From Azotimanducus sp965220185 (GTDB lineage: Bacteria; Pseudomonadota; Gammaproteobacteria; Pseudomonadales; Azotimanducaceae), in contig OZ244807.1 in the NCBI GenBank assembly GCA_965220185.1, forward strand, positions 2,728,001 to 2,792,000: a stretch of DNA of 64,000 bases, given 5' to 3'. This document shows, one piece after another, positions 34,092 through 42,615 of this stretch; the stretch's first letter is position 1; each line of letters starts with the position of its first letter. The notes under the pieces were generated by a model that saw nothing but the letters and a program-made list of their open reading frames with translations, did not search any database and was not told the DNA's origin. The translations under genes and the position numbers were made by a program.

Positions 34092-35020
34092 GATGTCGTC
34101 ACCTCTACGTTCCGAGCATAGCCGAATTCCGGCGCAAGTGTTTGGTCAATGATACGATCAATCCGCGCCGATTCTTCTTCCGAGAAATAGTCGCGGTAGC
34201 CACCGACTTTGGCGCGGCGAACTTTGTAGGAGTCGGGATTCTTCTCATCGCCAGCGCGCATTCGCTTGCCTCCGCCTTGGAAGCCGCGCTCTAGTTCCAT
34301 CTTTCGCATATTTTCCACCGAAGCAAACTCTACTGCTTGCTCGATCTCTTCTCGGCTTCCCGGCGTGCCGAGAAACTCCAGTATCTTGGCGAGCCATGCT
34401 TCCGGCTCGGCGCGCAAGTCCTCGTAGCGCACAATCATGAGCGCATCGCCAAATCGCTCATGCTCGCGTGCCCACAGGTTCATGAACTCCACGATGCGGA
34501 CAAGCACACCGCCTTCATCAAGCACGAAGTCCGTCACCTCCATGTCAGCGCCGTGCGCGGGGTAGGCGTTGATACGCTTCTTGCGCGGCTTCATGCGGTG
34601 CCGCCACTGGAAATACTGCGACACTGCGACATCGGCAGGATCGCGGACAAGCAGCAGCACACGGCTACCTAAATAGTCGGACTTGCCGGTCCGCTCGCCA
34701 GTAAAGTCAGCAAGATAGTTGTCGTGCGTAAAAAGCAGCTTGGGGATGGCGTTGTGGCGGCGACTGAGGTTGTCAAACCCCATGAGGCTTTTTTCCGGGA
34801 GACCGTAGCGAATACCGAAGAAGCGCGACAACATGACCCGCAGCCAAGTTCGACCACTCTTGCCAAAAGAGACGATGACCGCATCTGCGCGTCCTATCCG
34901 GCGATGCTCTTCAAAGCCGCGCAGATAGCGCTCGTAGCGAATCTGTCGCGCGGCTGGCAAAATTGGAGACAAGCACACGAGCAGCGCACGTGGCAGGCGC
35001 TCCATAAGCTTCTTCAGCAT
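34088..35020 (-). CDS. Sulfotransferase domain protein
   Basis: 310 residues. The 5'-phosphosulfate-binding loop VIVSFGKSGRTWLRVMLSRF and the 3'-phosphate-binding motif LLVRDPADVAVSQYFQWRHR are both present, followed by RYEDLRAEPEAWLAKILEFL and a C-terminal KVGGYRDYFSEEE, typical of PAPS-dependent Sulfotransfer_1 proteins. It would transfer sulfate from PAPS to a hydroxyl or amine of a small molecule or glycan. First gene of a two-gene unit with the glycosyltransferase-like protein. Confidence 0.88.
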   Translation of the reverse strand: MLKKLMERLPRALLVCLSPILPAARQIRYERYLRGFEEHRRIGRADAVIVSFGKSGRTWLRVMLSRFFGIRYGLPEKSLMGFDNLSRRHNAIPKLLFTHDNYLADFTGERTGKSDYLGSRVLLLVRDPADVAVSQYFQWRHRMKPRKKRINAYPAHGADMEVTDFVLDEGGVLVRIVEFMNLWAREHERFGDALMIVRYEDLRAEPEAWLAKILEFLGTPGSREEIEQAVEFASVENMRKMELERGFQGGGKRMRAGDEKNPDSYKVRRAKVGGYRDYFSEEESARIDRIIDQTLAPEFGYARNVEVTTS

Positions 35021-35126
35021 TGAATGAAACTGTCCTTGAGCCGAATGTACTCGAGTAGTATATGCGAAACAAGGCTCGCGGCCACGTCAAAGCGGACGCG
35101 CAAATGGATATGACGTGGAAAAGCTG

Positions 35127-35339
35127 CTAGTCGTCCGATGTCACGGAGCGTGTCGGCTTCCAGATGTCAAACCGCTCCCGATCAAGCAACGTCGCGATAT
35201 GCTCTTCAATAAGGCGAGAGCGACTTTTGCCGTTCACCACGAGCGATACAGCAGCCGCTGACTTGCCAAGATCCTGAGCAATCTGAACCTGCGACGTGTT
35301 GCGACGCTTGAGTTCCTTTTTAATTCGATTTGGGGTCAT
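35127..35339 (-). CDS. Small Ner/XRE-type helix-turn-helix protein
   Basis: 70 residues: KKELKRRNTSQVQIAQDLGK, SAAAVSLVVNGKSRSRLIEE and ERFDIWKP. It resembles Nlp/Ner-type phage regulators and small XRE proteins. It is a stand-alone gene without phage genes nearby. It may regulate itself through the inverted repeat at 35361-35392, 22 bp upstream of its start. Confidence 0.75.
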   Translation of the reverse strand: MTPNRIKKELKRRNTSQVQIAQDLGKSAAAVSLVVNGKSRSRLIEEHIATLLDRERFDIWKPTRSVTSDD

Positions 35340-35360
35340 GTTTTAGCCTTCATTAGCTTC

Positions 35361-35392
35361 TCAAAGCCTTTAGTCGTTTGAAAACGCTTTGA
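35361..35392. promoter_or_regulatory. Nested inverted repeat, candidate operator
   Basis: TCAAAGC (35361-35367) and GCTTTGA (35386-35392) form an outer inverted repeat; inside lies CGTTTGAAAACG (35375-35386), a 5-2-5 palindrome. It is directly upstream of the small HTH gene, the position expected for an autoregulatory site. Confidence 0.45.
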
Positions 35393-35601
35393 AGCGCTCG
35401 CAAAAGGACGATCTCAACGCTACCTTTCACAAGCTCTCCCAAGCGCGCAAAATCCATGATCTTGCAATTGAGCCATTATGTAAGTGAAACCTGCCAGCAC
35501 TTTCGTGAACACAGGCGTTTGTCTCGCATACCGCAACAAAATGTTGAAATACTGTTGAATTTGCGAGGGAAACTCCGAATAACAGAGTTTTCCTAGTGGC
35601 A

Positions 35602-35661
35602 CATGGCTTCCAATTGAAGCCATGCGAGCCTGAACAAGTCCAGCGATAGACTCGTTCAGGC
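35602..35661 (-). terminator. Two hairpins downstream of topA
   Basis: CATGGCTTC / GAAGCCATG (35602-35610 with 35616-35624, 5-nt loop) and GCCTGAAC / GTTCAGGC (35628-35635 with 35654-35661) lie directly after the topA stop. There is no T-run, so factor-independent termination is uncertain; they may instead stabilise the mRNA end. Confidence 0.45.
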
Positions 35662-35666
35662 CATGC

Positions 35667-38234
35667 CTACGATTTCTTTCGGGATTGCTTTTTCGCCTTG
35701 CCAGCATTCGCTTCGAGCCAGTTCCACAAATCCTTTTTGTCGTCGTAGAAGCCGCGCCACTTGCTTTGCTTCTCGCCTTTGAAGCCCGCAAGGTAGGGCC
35801 CAGATTTCAGCGAGTAGCGAATATCCGTTGGATTGCCATCCGGATCGGCTTGCGGCGCCCGCGCCAAATATTGCAGCTTCTCTGGAAGCGAATCGACCAC
35901 ACCGGCGATCTCGCTCACCTTCGGTGAACGAGTCTCGCGATGCCGCGGATATTTGCTGGCAGCGAGAAAAAGTCCGCGTGCGCCTTCGCGAAGCACAAAA
36001 TGATCATCCGCTTTGGCGCACGGCAAATCCGGCATGGGGATAGGCACCATGCGCGGCGGCGCAGGGTCGCCATTTTTCAACATCTTGCGCGTATTGCCGC
36101 AATTGGGATTGCTGCATGCGAAGAACGGGCCGAATCGACCTTTCTTCGCCAGCAGCGCACTGCCGCAGCGGTCGCACTCATGATGGCTTGTCTCAAGCGG
36201 GTCTGGCGCAAGATGACCCGCCTCAAACCGCATTCCAGAGCACGCGGGCCGGCGCGCGCACACATGCAGCACGCCAATATTGCCAGCGCGCATCAGATCC
36301 ATCGGTGCGCCGCAAGTCTCGCAACCCTCTCGAACAGGCGCTTGCTCAGCATCTGCCTGCGGCATATCGATCAAGTCAATCGACAGCGTTTGCCGACAGC
36401 GTTCAGCCTCTGGCAGATCGTAGCCCGAACAGCCAAGGAACATCCCGGACTTACCGATGCGAAGCCTCATCACGCGCCCGCAGGTGGGGCAGGCGACCGG
36501 AGAATCGATGGCAGGCGCGCGCTTCATGCCCTTGTCCGCTGCGCGTGCGCCATCGAGCAGCGCCGAGAACTCATGATGGAAGCCGTCGAGCACATTCAGC
36601 CAATCGCGTTTCCCAAGCGCGATTTCGTCAAGGTCGCCTTCAAGGTCGGACGTGAACCCATAGTCCATGAGCTTCGGGAAGCAGTCTTTGAGACGATCAG
36701 TCACCACTTCGCCGATCGGCTCCGCCCAAAAGGCTTTGCCCTCGAGCCGCACGTAGCCGCGCGCTTGAATCGTCTGAATGATGCTCGCGTAAGTCGAAGG
36801 GCGCCCAATGCCGTGCTTCTCGAGTTCGCGCACGAGCCCTGCTTCAGTGAATCGCGGTTTCGGCTTGGTGAATTTCTGTTCCGACTTAATTTCTTTTTTG
36901 ATCTCAATTGGATTGGGCGCAATTTCGCTCTTTAATATTTCATTGGAAAATCCTTCCCAATCCGGCATCGCCACCTCTTCCTTGTTGCTTTTCGGCGCGA
37001 CGCGACCAAAGCCGTCAAAGAGAATCCTCGTGCCAGTACGCTTGAGCTCAACCCCGTCGGCATCGGCGAGCAGGCTCACCGACAGTGTCGCAGCATCGCT
37101 CATCTGACACGCGACAAAGCGCCGCCAAATAAGCTCGTAGAGCCTGCGCGCCTGCGCCGTGTCCTTGCCGCCGAGACTGATTGAAGCCGCAAGCTTGTTG
37201 ACATCGGTCGGACGTATCGCCTCGTGCGCTTCTTGCGCGCTCGCACGGCTGCTATAGACACGCGGCTTGGCGGGCAGATACCTGTCACCGTAGGTGCGCT
37301 TGATGTGTTCTCGGCAGGCGGCTACCGCATCGCTTGAGAGGTTCGTCGAGTCGGTGCGCATATAGGTGATGGCGCCCGCTTCGTAGAGCTGCTGCGCGAG
37401 CCGCATGGTGCGCGCGATGCCGAAGCCAAGCCGCGTCGTCGCTTCCCGCTGCAAGGTCGAGGTAATGAGCGGCGGCGCAGGTCGGCTTTGGCTCTTGCGC
37501 TCAGTGCGCTTCAGCGAATCAATGCGACCGGCGCGCTTGAGTCGGTCCACGAGCGATTCGGCTTGGTTCTGATCAAACCGTTCCGCCTTCTCGCCATCAG
37601 CACCGACGACCTGGAAGGCGTAAGCCTCGTCCTTGCCACGATGCAAGTCGGCGTGAATCTGCCAGTAGGCAATAGGCACGAATTCTCGAATTTCGCGCTC
37701 GCGCTCAACAATCATGCGCGCCGCCACTGATTGCACACGCCCTGCTGACAGGCCGCGCGCGATGCGCTGCCACAGGAGCGGCGACAATTCAAAGCCAACC
37801 ACCCTATCGAGAAACCTTCGCGCCTGCTGTGCGTTGACGCGATCCATGTTGAGTTCGGTCGGATGCGCGAAGGCTTCGCGGATCGCCTTTTGCGTAATCT
37901 CGCTAAAGATGACACGCTTAAATCGGCCCAAGTCGCCGCCGATGATCTCGCGGAGGTGCCATGCGATCGCCTCGCCTTCGCGGTCAAGGTCTGTCGCCAG
38001 ATAGACCGAATCGGACTTCGACGCGGCGCGCTTGAGATCGGCGATGACCTTCTTCTTGTCAGGATCGATTTCGTAATGCGCTTTCCATCCGTTCTCCGGT
38101 TCAAGCCCCATGCCGCGCTTCTGGAGGTCACGCACATGCCCAACGCTCGACTTGACCACATAGTCCTTGCCGAGGTAGCGATTGATGGTGGACGCCTTCG
38201 CTGGTGATTCTACGATGACGAGTGATTGCGACAC
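35667..38234 (-). CDS. topA: DNA topoisomerase I
   Basis: 855 residues from GTG 38234. The TOPRIM domain begins SLVIVESPAKASTINRYLGK and includes ATDLDREGEAIAWHL. The catalytic tyrosine is Y291 in GAITYMRTDSTNLS. Three zinc-ribbon segments follow (CPTCGRVMRLRIGKSGMFLGC, about 600; CETCGAPMDLM; CDRCGSALLAKKGRFGPFFAC), then a DNA-binding basic tail ending KKQSRKKS. It relaxes negative supercoils. The start follows the gmk TAA with no spacer, and the GAAGGAGAAGG ribosome site lies within the gmk end. Confidence 0.96.
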   Translation of the reverse strand: MSQSLVIVESPAKASTINRYLGKDYVVKSSVGHVRDLQKRGMGLEPENGWKAHYEIDPDKKKVIADLKRAASKSDSVYLATDLDREGEAIAWHLREIIGGDLGRFKRVIFSEITQKAIREAFAHPTELNMDRVNAQQARRFLDRVVGFELSPLLWQRIARGLSAGRVQSVAARMIVEREREIREFVPIAYWQIHADLHRGKDEAYAFQVVGADGEKAERFDQNQAESLVDRLKRAGRIDSLKRTERKSQSRPAPPLITSTLQREATTRLGFGIARTMRLAQQLYEAGAITYMRTDSTNLSSDAVAACREHIKRTYGDRYLPAKPRVYSSRASAQEAHEAIRPTDVNKLAASISLGGKDTAQARRLYELIWRRFVACQMSDAATLSVSLLADADGVELKRTGTRILFDGFGRVAPKSNKEEVAMPDWEGFSNEILKSEIAPNPIEIKKEIKSEQKFTKPKPRFTEAGLVRELEKHGIGRPSTYASIIQTIQARGYVRLEGKAFWAEPIGEVVTDRLKDCFPKLMDYGFTSDLEGDLDEIALGKRDWLNVLDGFHHEFSALLDGARAADKGMKRAPAIDSPVACPTCGRVMRLRIGKSGMFLGCSGYDLPEAERCRQTLSIDLIDMPQADAEQAPVREGCETCGAPMDLMRAGNIGVLHVCARRPACSGMRFEAGHLAPDPLETSHHECDRCGSALLAKKGRFGPFFACSNPNCGNTRKMLKNGDPAPPRMVPIPMPDLPCAKADDHFVLREGARGLFLAASKYPRHRETRSPKVSEIAGVVDSLPEKLQYLARAPQADPDGNPTDIRYSLKSGPYLAGFKGEKQSKWRGFYDDKKDLWNWLEANAGKAKKQSRKKS

Positions 38235-38876
38235 TTAAATCCCTTCTCCTTCAGTGAGGCTGCGCAAAAGAGCATCATGCTTGATTTCCATTTTTCTCGT
38301 GCGGCATCGTTCGGCACGAATCACCTCGCCAAGCGCACGCGCGGCGGCTTCGAAGTCCTCGTTGACAAGCACATAGTCATAGTCCTTGTACTGCGACATT
38401 TCACGCTTCGCTTCGGCGAGCCGTCCATCGATGACGGATTTCGCATCGGACGCGCGTCCTGCCAGACGATTGGCCAGCGAATCGAGCGCCGGCGGCAGGA
38501 TAAAGACGCTCGCATCGGCAAAGCCTTTGGCGCGAAGCTGCGCCGCGCCTTGCGTGTCGATCTCGAGCACGACATCGCTGCCATCACATGCGAGCGCTTC
38601 AATCATTGGACGCGATGTCCCGTACAAGTGGCCAAATACCTCAGCACTTTCCAGGAATTCCCCTCGTTCCCGCATTGCAAGAAACTCCTGCCGCGACACG
38701 AAGTAGTAGTCGTGTCCGTCGCGCTCCTCACCGCGAAGCGGTCGAGTGGTGTGCGAGATGCCCATCTTCAAATTACCGTCGCGCACCATGAGCTCGCGCA
38801 CCAAGCTCGTCTTGCCTGCGCCGGAGGGCGCCGAGACAAGCACGATGAGCGATGCGGGGTGTTTTCTCAGCGACAT
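38235..38876 (-). CDS. gmk: Guanylate kinase
   Basis: 213 residues. The P-loop SAPSGAGKTSLV, the GMP-binding ISHTTRPLRGEERDGHDYYF, GTSRPMIEALACDGSDVVLE and the RLAGR lid region are all present. It converts GMP or dGMP plus ATP to the diphosphate. In most gammaproteobacteria rpoZ and spoT follow gmk; here topA follows with zero spacing. Divergent from rph with a 105-bp shared upstream region. Confidence 0.96.
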   Translation of the reverse strand: MSLRKHPASLIVLVSAPSGAGKTSLVRELMVRDGNLKMGISHTTRPLRGEERDGHDYYFVSRQEFLAMRERGEFLESAEVFGHLYGTSRPMIEALACDGSDVVLEIDTQGAAQLRAKGFADASVFILPPALDSLANRLAGRASDAKSVIDGRLAEAKREMSQYKDYDYVLVNEDFEAAARALGEVIRAERCRTRKMEIKHDALLRSLTEGEGI

Positions 38877-38963
38877 GTGGTGATCGCGAGTTCTCGGAAA
38901 TTTGAGAGGGGCGATTCTACATGATGAATTTCTTGACGCTCAAAGTAGCGTGCCTGTCAATCG

Positions 38964-38969
38964 TATAAT
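38964..38969 (+). promoter_or_regulatory. Candidate -10 box for rph
   Basis: TATAAT lies 12 bp upstream of the rph ATG, so a transcript would have a very short leader. No good -35 is found at 16-18 bp; TTGACG at 38933-38938 is 25 bp away. A GTGCCTGTC word (38950-38958) lies between them. Confidence 0.3.
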
Positions 38970-38981
38970 GACCATTCACGA

Positions 38982-39713
38982 ATGAGCATGATCCCGCAAG
39001 TGACTGGTTTACGCCCAAGCGGCAGGCGCACGGACGAGCTTCGTGAAGTCAACATCACCAAAGGTTTCACGAGCGCCCCGCATGGCTCGGTGCTGATGGA
39101 AATGGGCGCGACGCGCGTGCTCTGCACTGTCAGCATCGGCGATGGCGTTCCGAGATTCATGAAGGGGCAAGGGCGTGGCTGGCTGACCGCGGAGTATTCG
39201 ATGCTGCCGGGCGCGACAAGGGAACGCGGGCAGCGCGACGCGACGCGGGGTCGCCAGCAAGGGCGGAGCGTTGAGATCCAACGACTGATTGGCCGTTCGC
39301 TGCGTGCGGGGCTCAATTTCAGGGCGCTCGGCGAGCGCACACTGCATGTGGATTGTGATGTCCTGCAAGCTGACGGCGGCACGCGCACGGCATCAATCAC
39401 TGGCGCGTGGGTCGCTGTACACGAGGCACTCGACAGCATCGGCCTCACTGAAAAAGTAATCGCGCACCGAGTCGCGGCCGTCTCGGTCGGTATCTATCGG
39501 GGCACCCCTGTGCTCGACCTCGACTATCAGGAAGACCATGTCGCTGAAGCGGACCTCAATCTCGTCATGACCGCCGAAGGCCGGGTGATTGAGGTGCAAG
39601 GCACTGCCGAGGACGAGCCTTTTCACATGTCGGCGCTCGAAGCGCTGCTCGCGCTTGGTCGTGTGGGCATTGAAGCCTTGGTTGAACGGCAGCGAGAGAC
39701 GCTACTCGGCTGA
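38982..39713 (+). CDS. rph: Ribonuclease PH
   Basis: 243 residues. RPSGRRTDELREVNITKGFT at the start, GSVLMEMGATRVLCTVSI, GWLTAEYSMLPGATRERGQR, LQADGGTRTASITGAWVA and the C-terminal VMTAEGRVIEVQGTAEDEPF are diagnostic. It trims tRNA 3' ends by phosphorolysis. ATG 38982 is followed by a second ATG at 38988. Convergent with argB, overlapping by 12 bp at the 3' ends. Confidence 0.96.
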   Translation: MSMIPQVTGLRPSGRRTDELREVNITKGFTSAPHGSVLMEMGATRVLCTVSIGDGVPRFMKGQGRGWLTAEYSMLPGATRERGQRDATRGRQQGRSVEIQRLIGRSLRAGLNFRALGERTLHVDCDVLQADGGTRTASITGAWVAVHEALDSIGLTEKVIAHRVAAVSVGIYRGTPVLDLDYQEDHVAEADLNLVMTAEGRVIEVQGTAEDEPFHMSALEALLALGRVGIEALVERQRETLLG

Positions 39714-40607
39714 CGCCGTGATGAGCGTGCCGACACCAGCGTCGGTGAATACTTCGAGCAGGAGCGAGTGTGGCACGCGGCCGTCAATGATATGCACCGA
39801 AGGCACACCTTCTTCGATTGCATCAAGGGCAGCGCGAACTTTCGGCAACATGCCGCCACTGATCACGCCTTGATCGATGAGCGCTTGCACCGCTTGCGGA
39901 CTGATCGAGTGGATGGGTTCACCCGACCCATCGAGGATACCCGCCGTATCGGTGATCAGTATGAGCTTGCTCGCGGACAATTCGGACGCGATGGCTTCGG
40001 CGACCAGATCGGCATTGATGTTGTAGGTCTCGCCGCCCTCCCCTGTGCCGATTGGCGCGATCACCGGAATAAAGTCGTCTTCGATCAGCGCGTGCAGCAG
40101 GCGAGGATTGATTTCCGACACCCGTCCAACATGCCCAATGTCAATGATCTCCTCGGCGGCAAGCTCGGCCGACGCTCTGACCACCCGCAGTCGCCTAGCG
40201 CGAATGGTGTCGCCGTCTTTGCCGGAAATGCCAACCGCGCGGCCGCCCATGGCCGAAATGGCCGAAACGATCTCCTTGTTGACGAGACCGCCGAGCACCA
40301 TTTCCACGACATCCATGGTTTCAGCGTCGGTCACGCGCATACCGCTCTCAAAGCGCGTCTCGATATTGAGGCGGATGAGAAACTCGCCGATCTGCGGGCC
40401 GCCGCCATGCACCACGAGCGGACACATGCCGACAAGCTTCAGCAGCACGATATCGCGCGCGAATTGGCTTTTCAGGTCTTCGCCAACCATCGCCGCACCG
40501 CCGTACTTGACCACGATACGGTGACCGTGGAACTCGCGGATATAGGGCAGCGCCTCGGTCAGGACCTTGGCGAAGTCGTGGATTTCAACGCGGCTTGAAT
40601 CAGTCAT
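39702..40607 (-). CDS. argB: Acetylglutamate kinase
   Basis: 301 residues from ATG 40607 (TDSSRVEIHDFAKVLTEALP); ATG 40616 and 40610 are alternatives. Conserved segments are VVKYGGAAMVGEDLKSQFAR, VVHGGGPQIGEFL and GVISGGMLPKVRAALDAIEE, with the C-terminal INADLVAEAIA. It performs the second step of arginine synthesis. It overlaps the end of coaBC by 8 bp and is presumably co-transcribed with it. Confidence 0.96.
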   Translation of the reverse strand: MTDSSRVEIHDFAKVLTEALPYIREFHGHRIVVKYGGAAMVGEDLKSQFARDIVLLKLVGMCPLVVHGGGPQIGEFLIRLNIETRFESGMRVTDAETMDVVEMVLGGLVNKEIVSAISAMGGRAVGISGKDGDTIRARRLRVVRASAELAAEEIIDIGHVGRVSEINPRLLHALIEDDFIPVIAPIGTGEGGETYNINADLVAEAIASELSASKLILITDTAGILDGSGEPIHSISPQAVQALIDQGVISGGMLPKVRAALDAIEEGVPSVHIIDGRVPHSLLLEVFTDAGVGTLITASAE

Positions 40608-41832
40608 CATGAGCACTCAAACACACACTCGCGCGCTCGATGATGCGCGCCGCAATCTCATCTTTCGAACTGAACGCCAAGCGCTCGCTGCGGATGCCGC
40701 CCGCCTCTCGCCACATGAGCGTCATGGCGTTGTTGGCGCTGTTAAAACCGATGGTCTGATTGCCAACATCGTTCACCGCAATCATATCGATGCCCTTGGA
40801 CTCGAGCTTTGAACGCGCATTGTCCTCGACATCGCGCGTCTCGGCGGCAAAGCCGACCGTGAACGGCGGCCTGTCGAGCGCTGCGACTTCGGCAAGCACG
40901 TCTGGATTAGTCGCGAGCTTGAGCGTCCAATTGCCAGCCGCCTTCTGCTTCTTGATTTTGTGCTCGGCGAGCTTGATCGGCGCGAAGTCCGACACGGCGG
41001 CCACCGCAATCATCATGTCCATTTGCGGCGCATGCACCATCACCGCGTCATGCATGTCCCTGGCCGATACCACGTTGATGCGCTCAACGCCTAATGGCGT
41101 TGCAAGTGACACCGGTCCGCTGACCAGTGTCACCTCGGCACCAGCGTCGCAAGCCGCCCGGCACATGGCAAATCCCTGACGTCCAGAGCTGTGGTTGGTG
41201 ATGTAGCGAACCGGGTCGATGGCTTCGCGCGTCGGTCCGGCAGTGACCAGCACCTTGCGACCTGCGAGCACGCCATCAGCGCGCTTACTCTTCTCCAGCA
41301 AGGCTGCCACTTGCGCCGCTATGTCATGCGGCTCGACCATGCGCCCCGGGCCGTCGTCGCCACACGCCTGCTCGCCAATGTCGGGGCCGATGATGGTATA
41401 CCCCATGTCGGTGAGCTTCTTGCAGTTCTCACCGGTGGCCACATGCGACCACATATGCATGTTCATCGCCGGCACCACGACCACAGGCGCAGGTGAGGCG
41501 AGCACAATGGTCGTCAAAAGGTCATCGGCAAGGCCATGCGCAAGACGCGCGATAAGATTCGCGGTGGCAGGGGCAATGACAATCAGGTCGGCCCAACGTG
41601 CGAGCTCGATGTGGCTCATTGCCGCTTCCGCCGATTGATCGAAGGTCTCGGAGCGCACTTCAAAGCCAGACACTGCTTGCAGGCTGGCAGGCGTCACGAA
41701 CTCGTGCGCCGCGCGCGTCATGACTGTGCGAATTCTCGCACCTGCCTTTGAGAGTTCTCGCACAAGCATCGGGGTCTTATACGCACCTATGCCGCCGGAG
41801 ATTCCTAATAGGATGTTCGCTTGCTCTGACAT
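40600..41832 (-). CDS. coaBC: Phosphopantothenoylcysteine decarboxylase / phosphopantothenate--cysteine ligase
   Basis: A 410-residue bifunctional protein. The N-terminal flavin decarboxylase (CoaC, about 1-185) has LLGISGGIGAYKTPMLVREL, PATANLIARLAHGLADDLLT and VVVPAMNMHMWSH. The C-terminal ligase (CoaB) starts at VLVTAGPTREAIDPVRYITN with SSGRQGFAMC and has the later VGFAAET and NDVGNQTIGFNSANNAMTLM. It catalyses two steps of coenzyme A synthesis. It is divergent from radC (93 bp). Confidence 0.96.
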   Translation of the reverse strand: MSEQANILLGISGGIGAYKTPMLVRELSKAGARIRTVMTRAAHEFVTPASLQAVSGFEVRSETFDQSAEAAMSHIELARWADLIVIAPATANLIARLAHGLADDLLTTIVLASPAPVVVVPAMNMHMWSHVATGENCKKLTDMGYTIIGPDIGEQACGDDGPGRMVEPHDIAAQVAALLEKSKRADGVLAGRKVLVTAGPTREAIDPVRYITNHSSGRQGFAMCRAACDAGAEVTLVSGPVSLATPLGVERINVVSARDMHDAVMVHAPQMDMMIAVAAVSDFAPIKLAEHKIKKQKAAGNWTLKLATNPDVLAEVAALDRPPFTVGFAAETRDVEDNARSKLESKGIDMIAVNDVGNQTIGFNSANNAMTLMWREAGGIRSERLAFSSKDEIAARIIERASVCLSAHDD

Positions 41833-41925
41833 GTGTCTTTTGTTCGACGCCGCTGAAGTGTCCGACCCGTTTCTGAAGAATCATTCGCTACCACATCCGC
41901 GCTCGATAGGCGGCGGGAGCTAGCT

Positions 41926-42615
41926 TTGCACCATATCACCTTGCGCCCCAAGCTGTCGGATCATGACGAGGCAGATCCCATGATGCGCATATGCGAGCGC
42001 GGGACGGATGCGCTCTACGACAGTGAACTGCTCGCCATCGTTTTGCGTCCTCGGTTGGGCGGGGACGCGCATTCCTATGCCCGGCACCTGCTCGCTAGGC
42101 ACGGCAGCTTGCGTGCGCTGCGCCGAGCAGCCGAACGAGCGCTCGACACGCACACATGCCTTGATGCGCAGTTGCGCGCGACCTTGCTCGCCGTCTTCAC
42201 GCTCGCCGAACGAAGCGCAGCGCTGCCGCTTGCGCAAGGCGCGCACTATTCTTCATCGTGCGATACGCGCCGCTACTTCGAACTCCGGCTTGGTCGCAAG
42301 GACACCGAAGTATTCGCCGCCCTGTTTCTTGATACGCGCCACCGACTCATCGAGTTTCGCGAGCTTTTCTTCGGTGCTGTCAATTCAACCCACGTCCACG
42401 CGCGTGAAGTGCTGCGTGTGGCCATGTCGCTCAATGCGTCAGCGCTCGTGTTCTGCCACAACCATCCATCGGGCGATGTTCGACCGAGCGATGCCGATAT
42501 CGAAATCACTCGCTCCTTGAAACGGCTACTCGACCTTGTCGACGTGCGCGTTCTCGACCATATCGTCGTTACCGACAGCGACAGCGCATCAATGATGGAG
42601 CTCGGATTGATCTAG
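41926..42615 (+). CDS. radC: DNA repair protein RadC family (JAMM domain)
   Basis: 229 residues from TTG 41926, with GGGAG 8 nt upstream. The N-terminal helix-hairpin-helix part (ERGTDALYDSELLAIVLRPR) is followed by the JAMM metalloprotease-like domain: the Glu in LIEFRELFFGAVNSTHVHAR and FCHNHPSGDVRPSDADIEIT with H-x-H and Asp. The name is historical; the cellular role is unclear. The stop TAG is formed by the target TA plus the first G of palindromic element D. Confidence 0.94.
   Translation: MHHITLRPKLSDHDEADPMMRICERGTDALYDSELLAIVLRPRLGGDAHSYARHLLARHGSLRALRRAAERALDTHTCLDAQLRATLLAVFTLAERSAALPLAQGAHYSSSCDTRRYFELRLGRKDTEVFAALFLDTRHRLIEFRELFFGAVNSTHVHAREVLRVAMSLNASALVFCHNHPSGDVRPSDADIEITRSLKRLLDLVDVRVLDHIVVTDSDSASMMELGLI

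Larger units (their letters stand above)
35340..35666. other. Intergenic region between topA and the HTH gene
   Basis: 327 bp without a credible gene. It holds nested inverted repeats at 35361-35392 near the HTH gene and two strong hairpins at 35602-35661 just after the topA stop. The middle (35400-35600) shows nothing I can support; a minus-strand frame at 35420-35791 runs antiparallel-like through the topA end and is not credible. Confidence 0.5.

Noticed and set aside
38933..38969. TTGACG paired with TATAAT as a rph promoter
   Set aside because: The 25-bp spacer is too long for a sigma-70 promoter; only the -10 box was kept, at low confidence.
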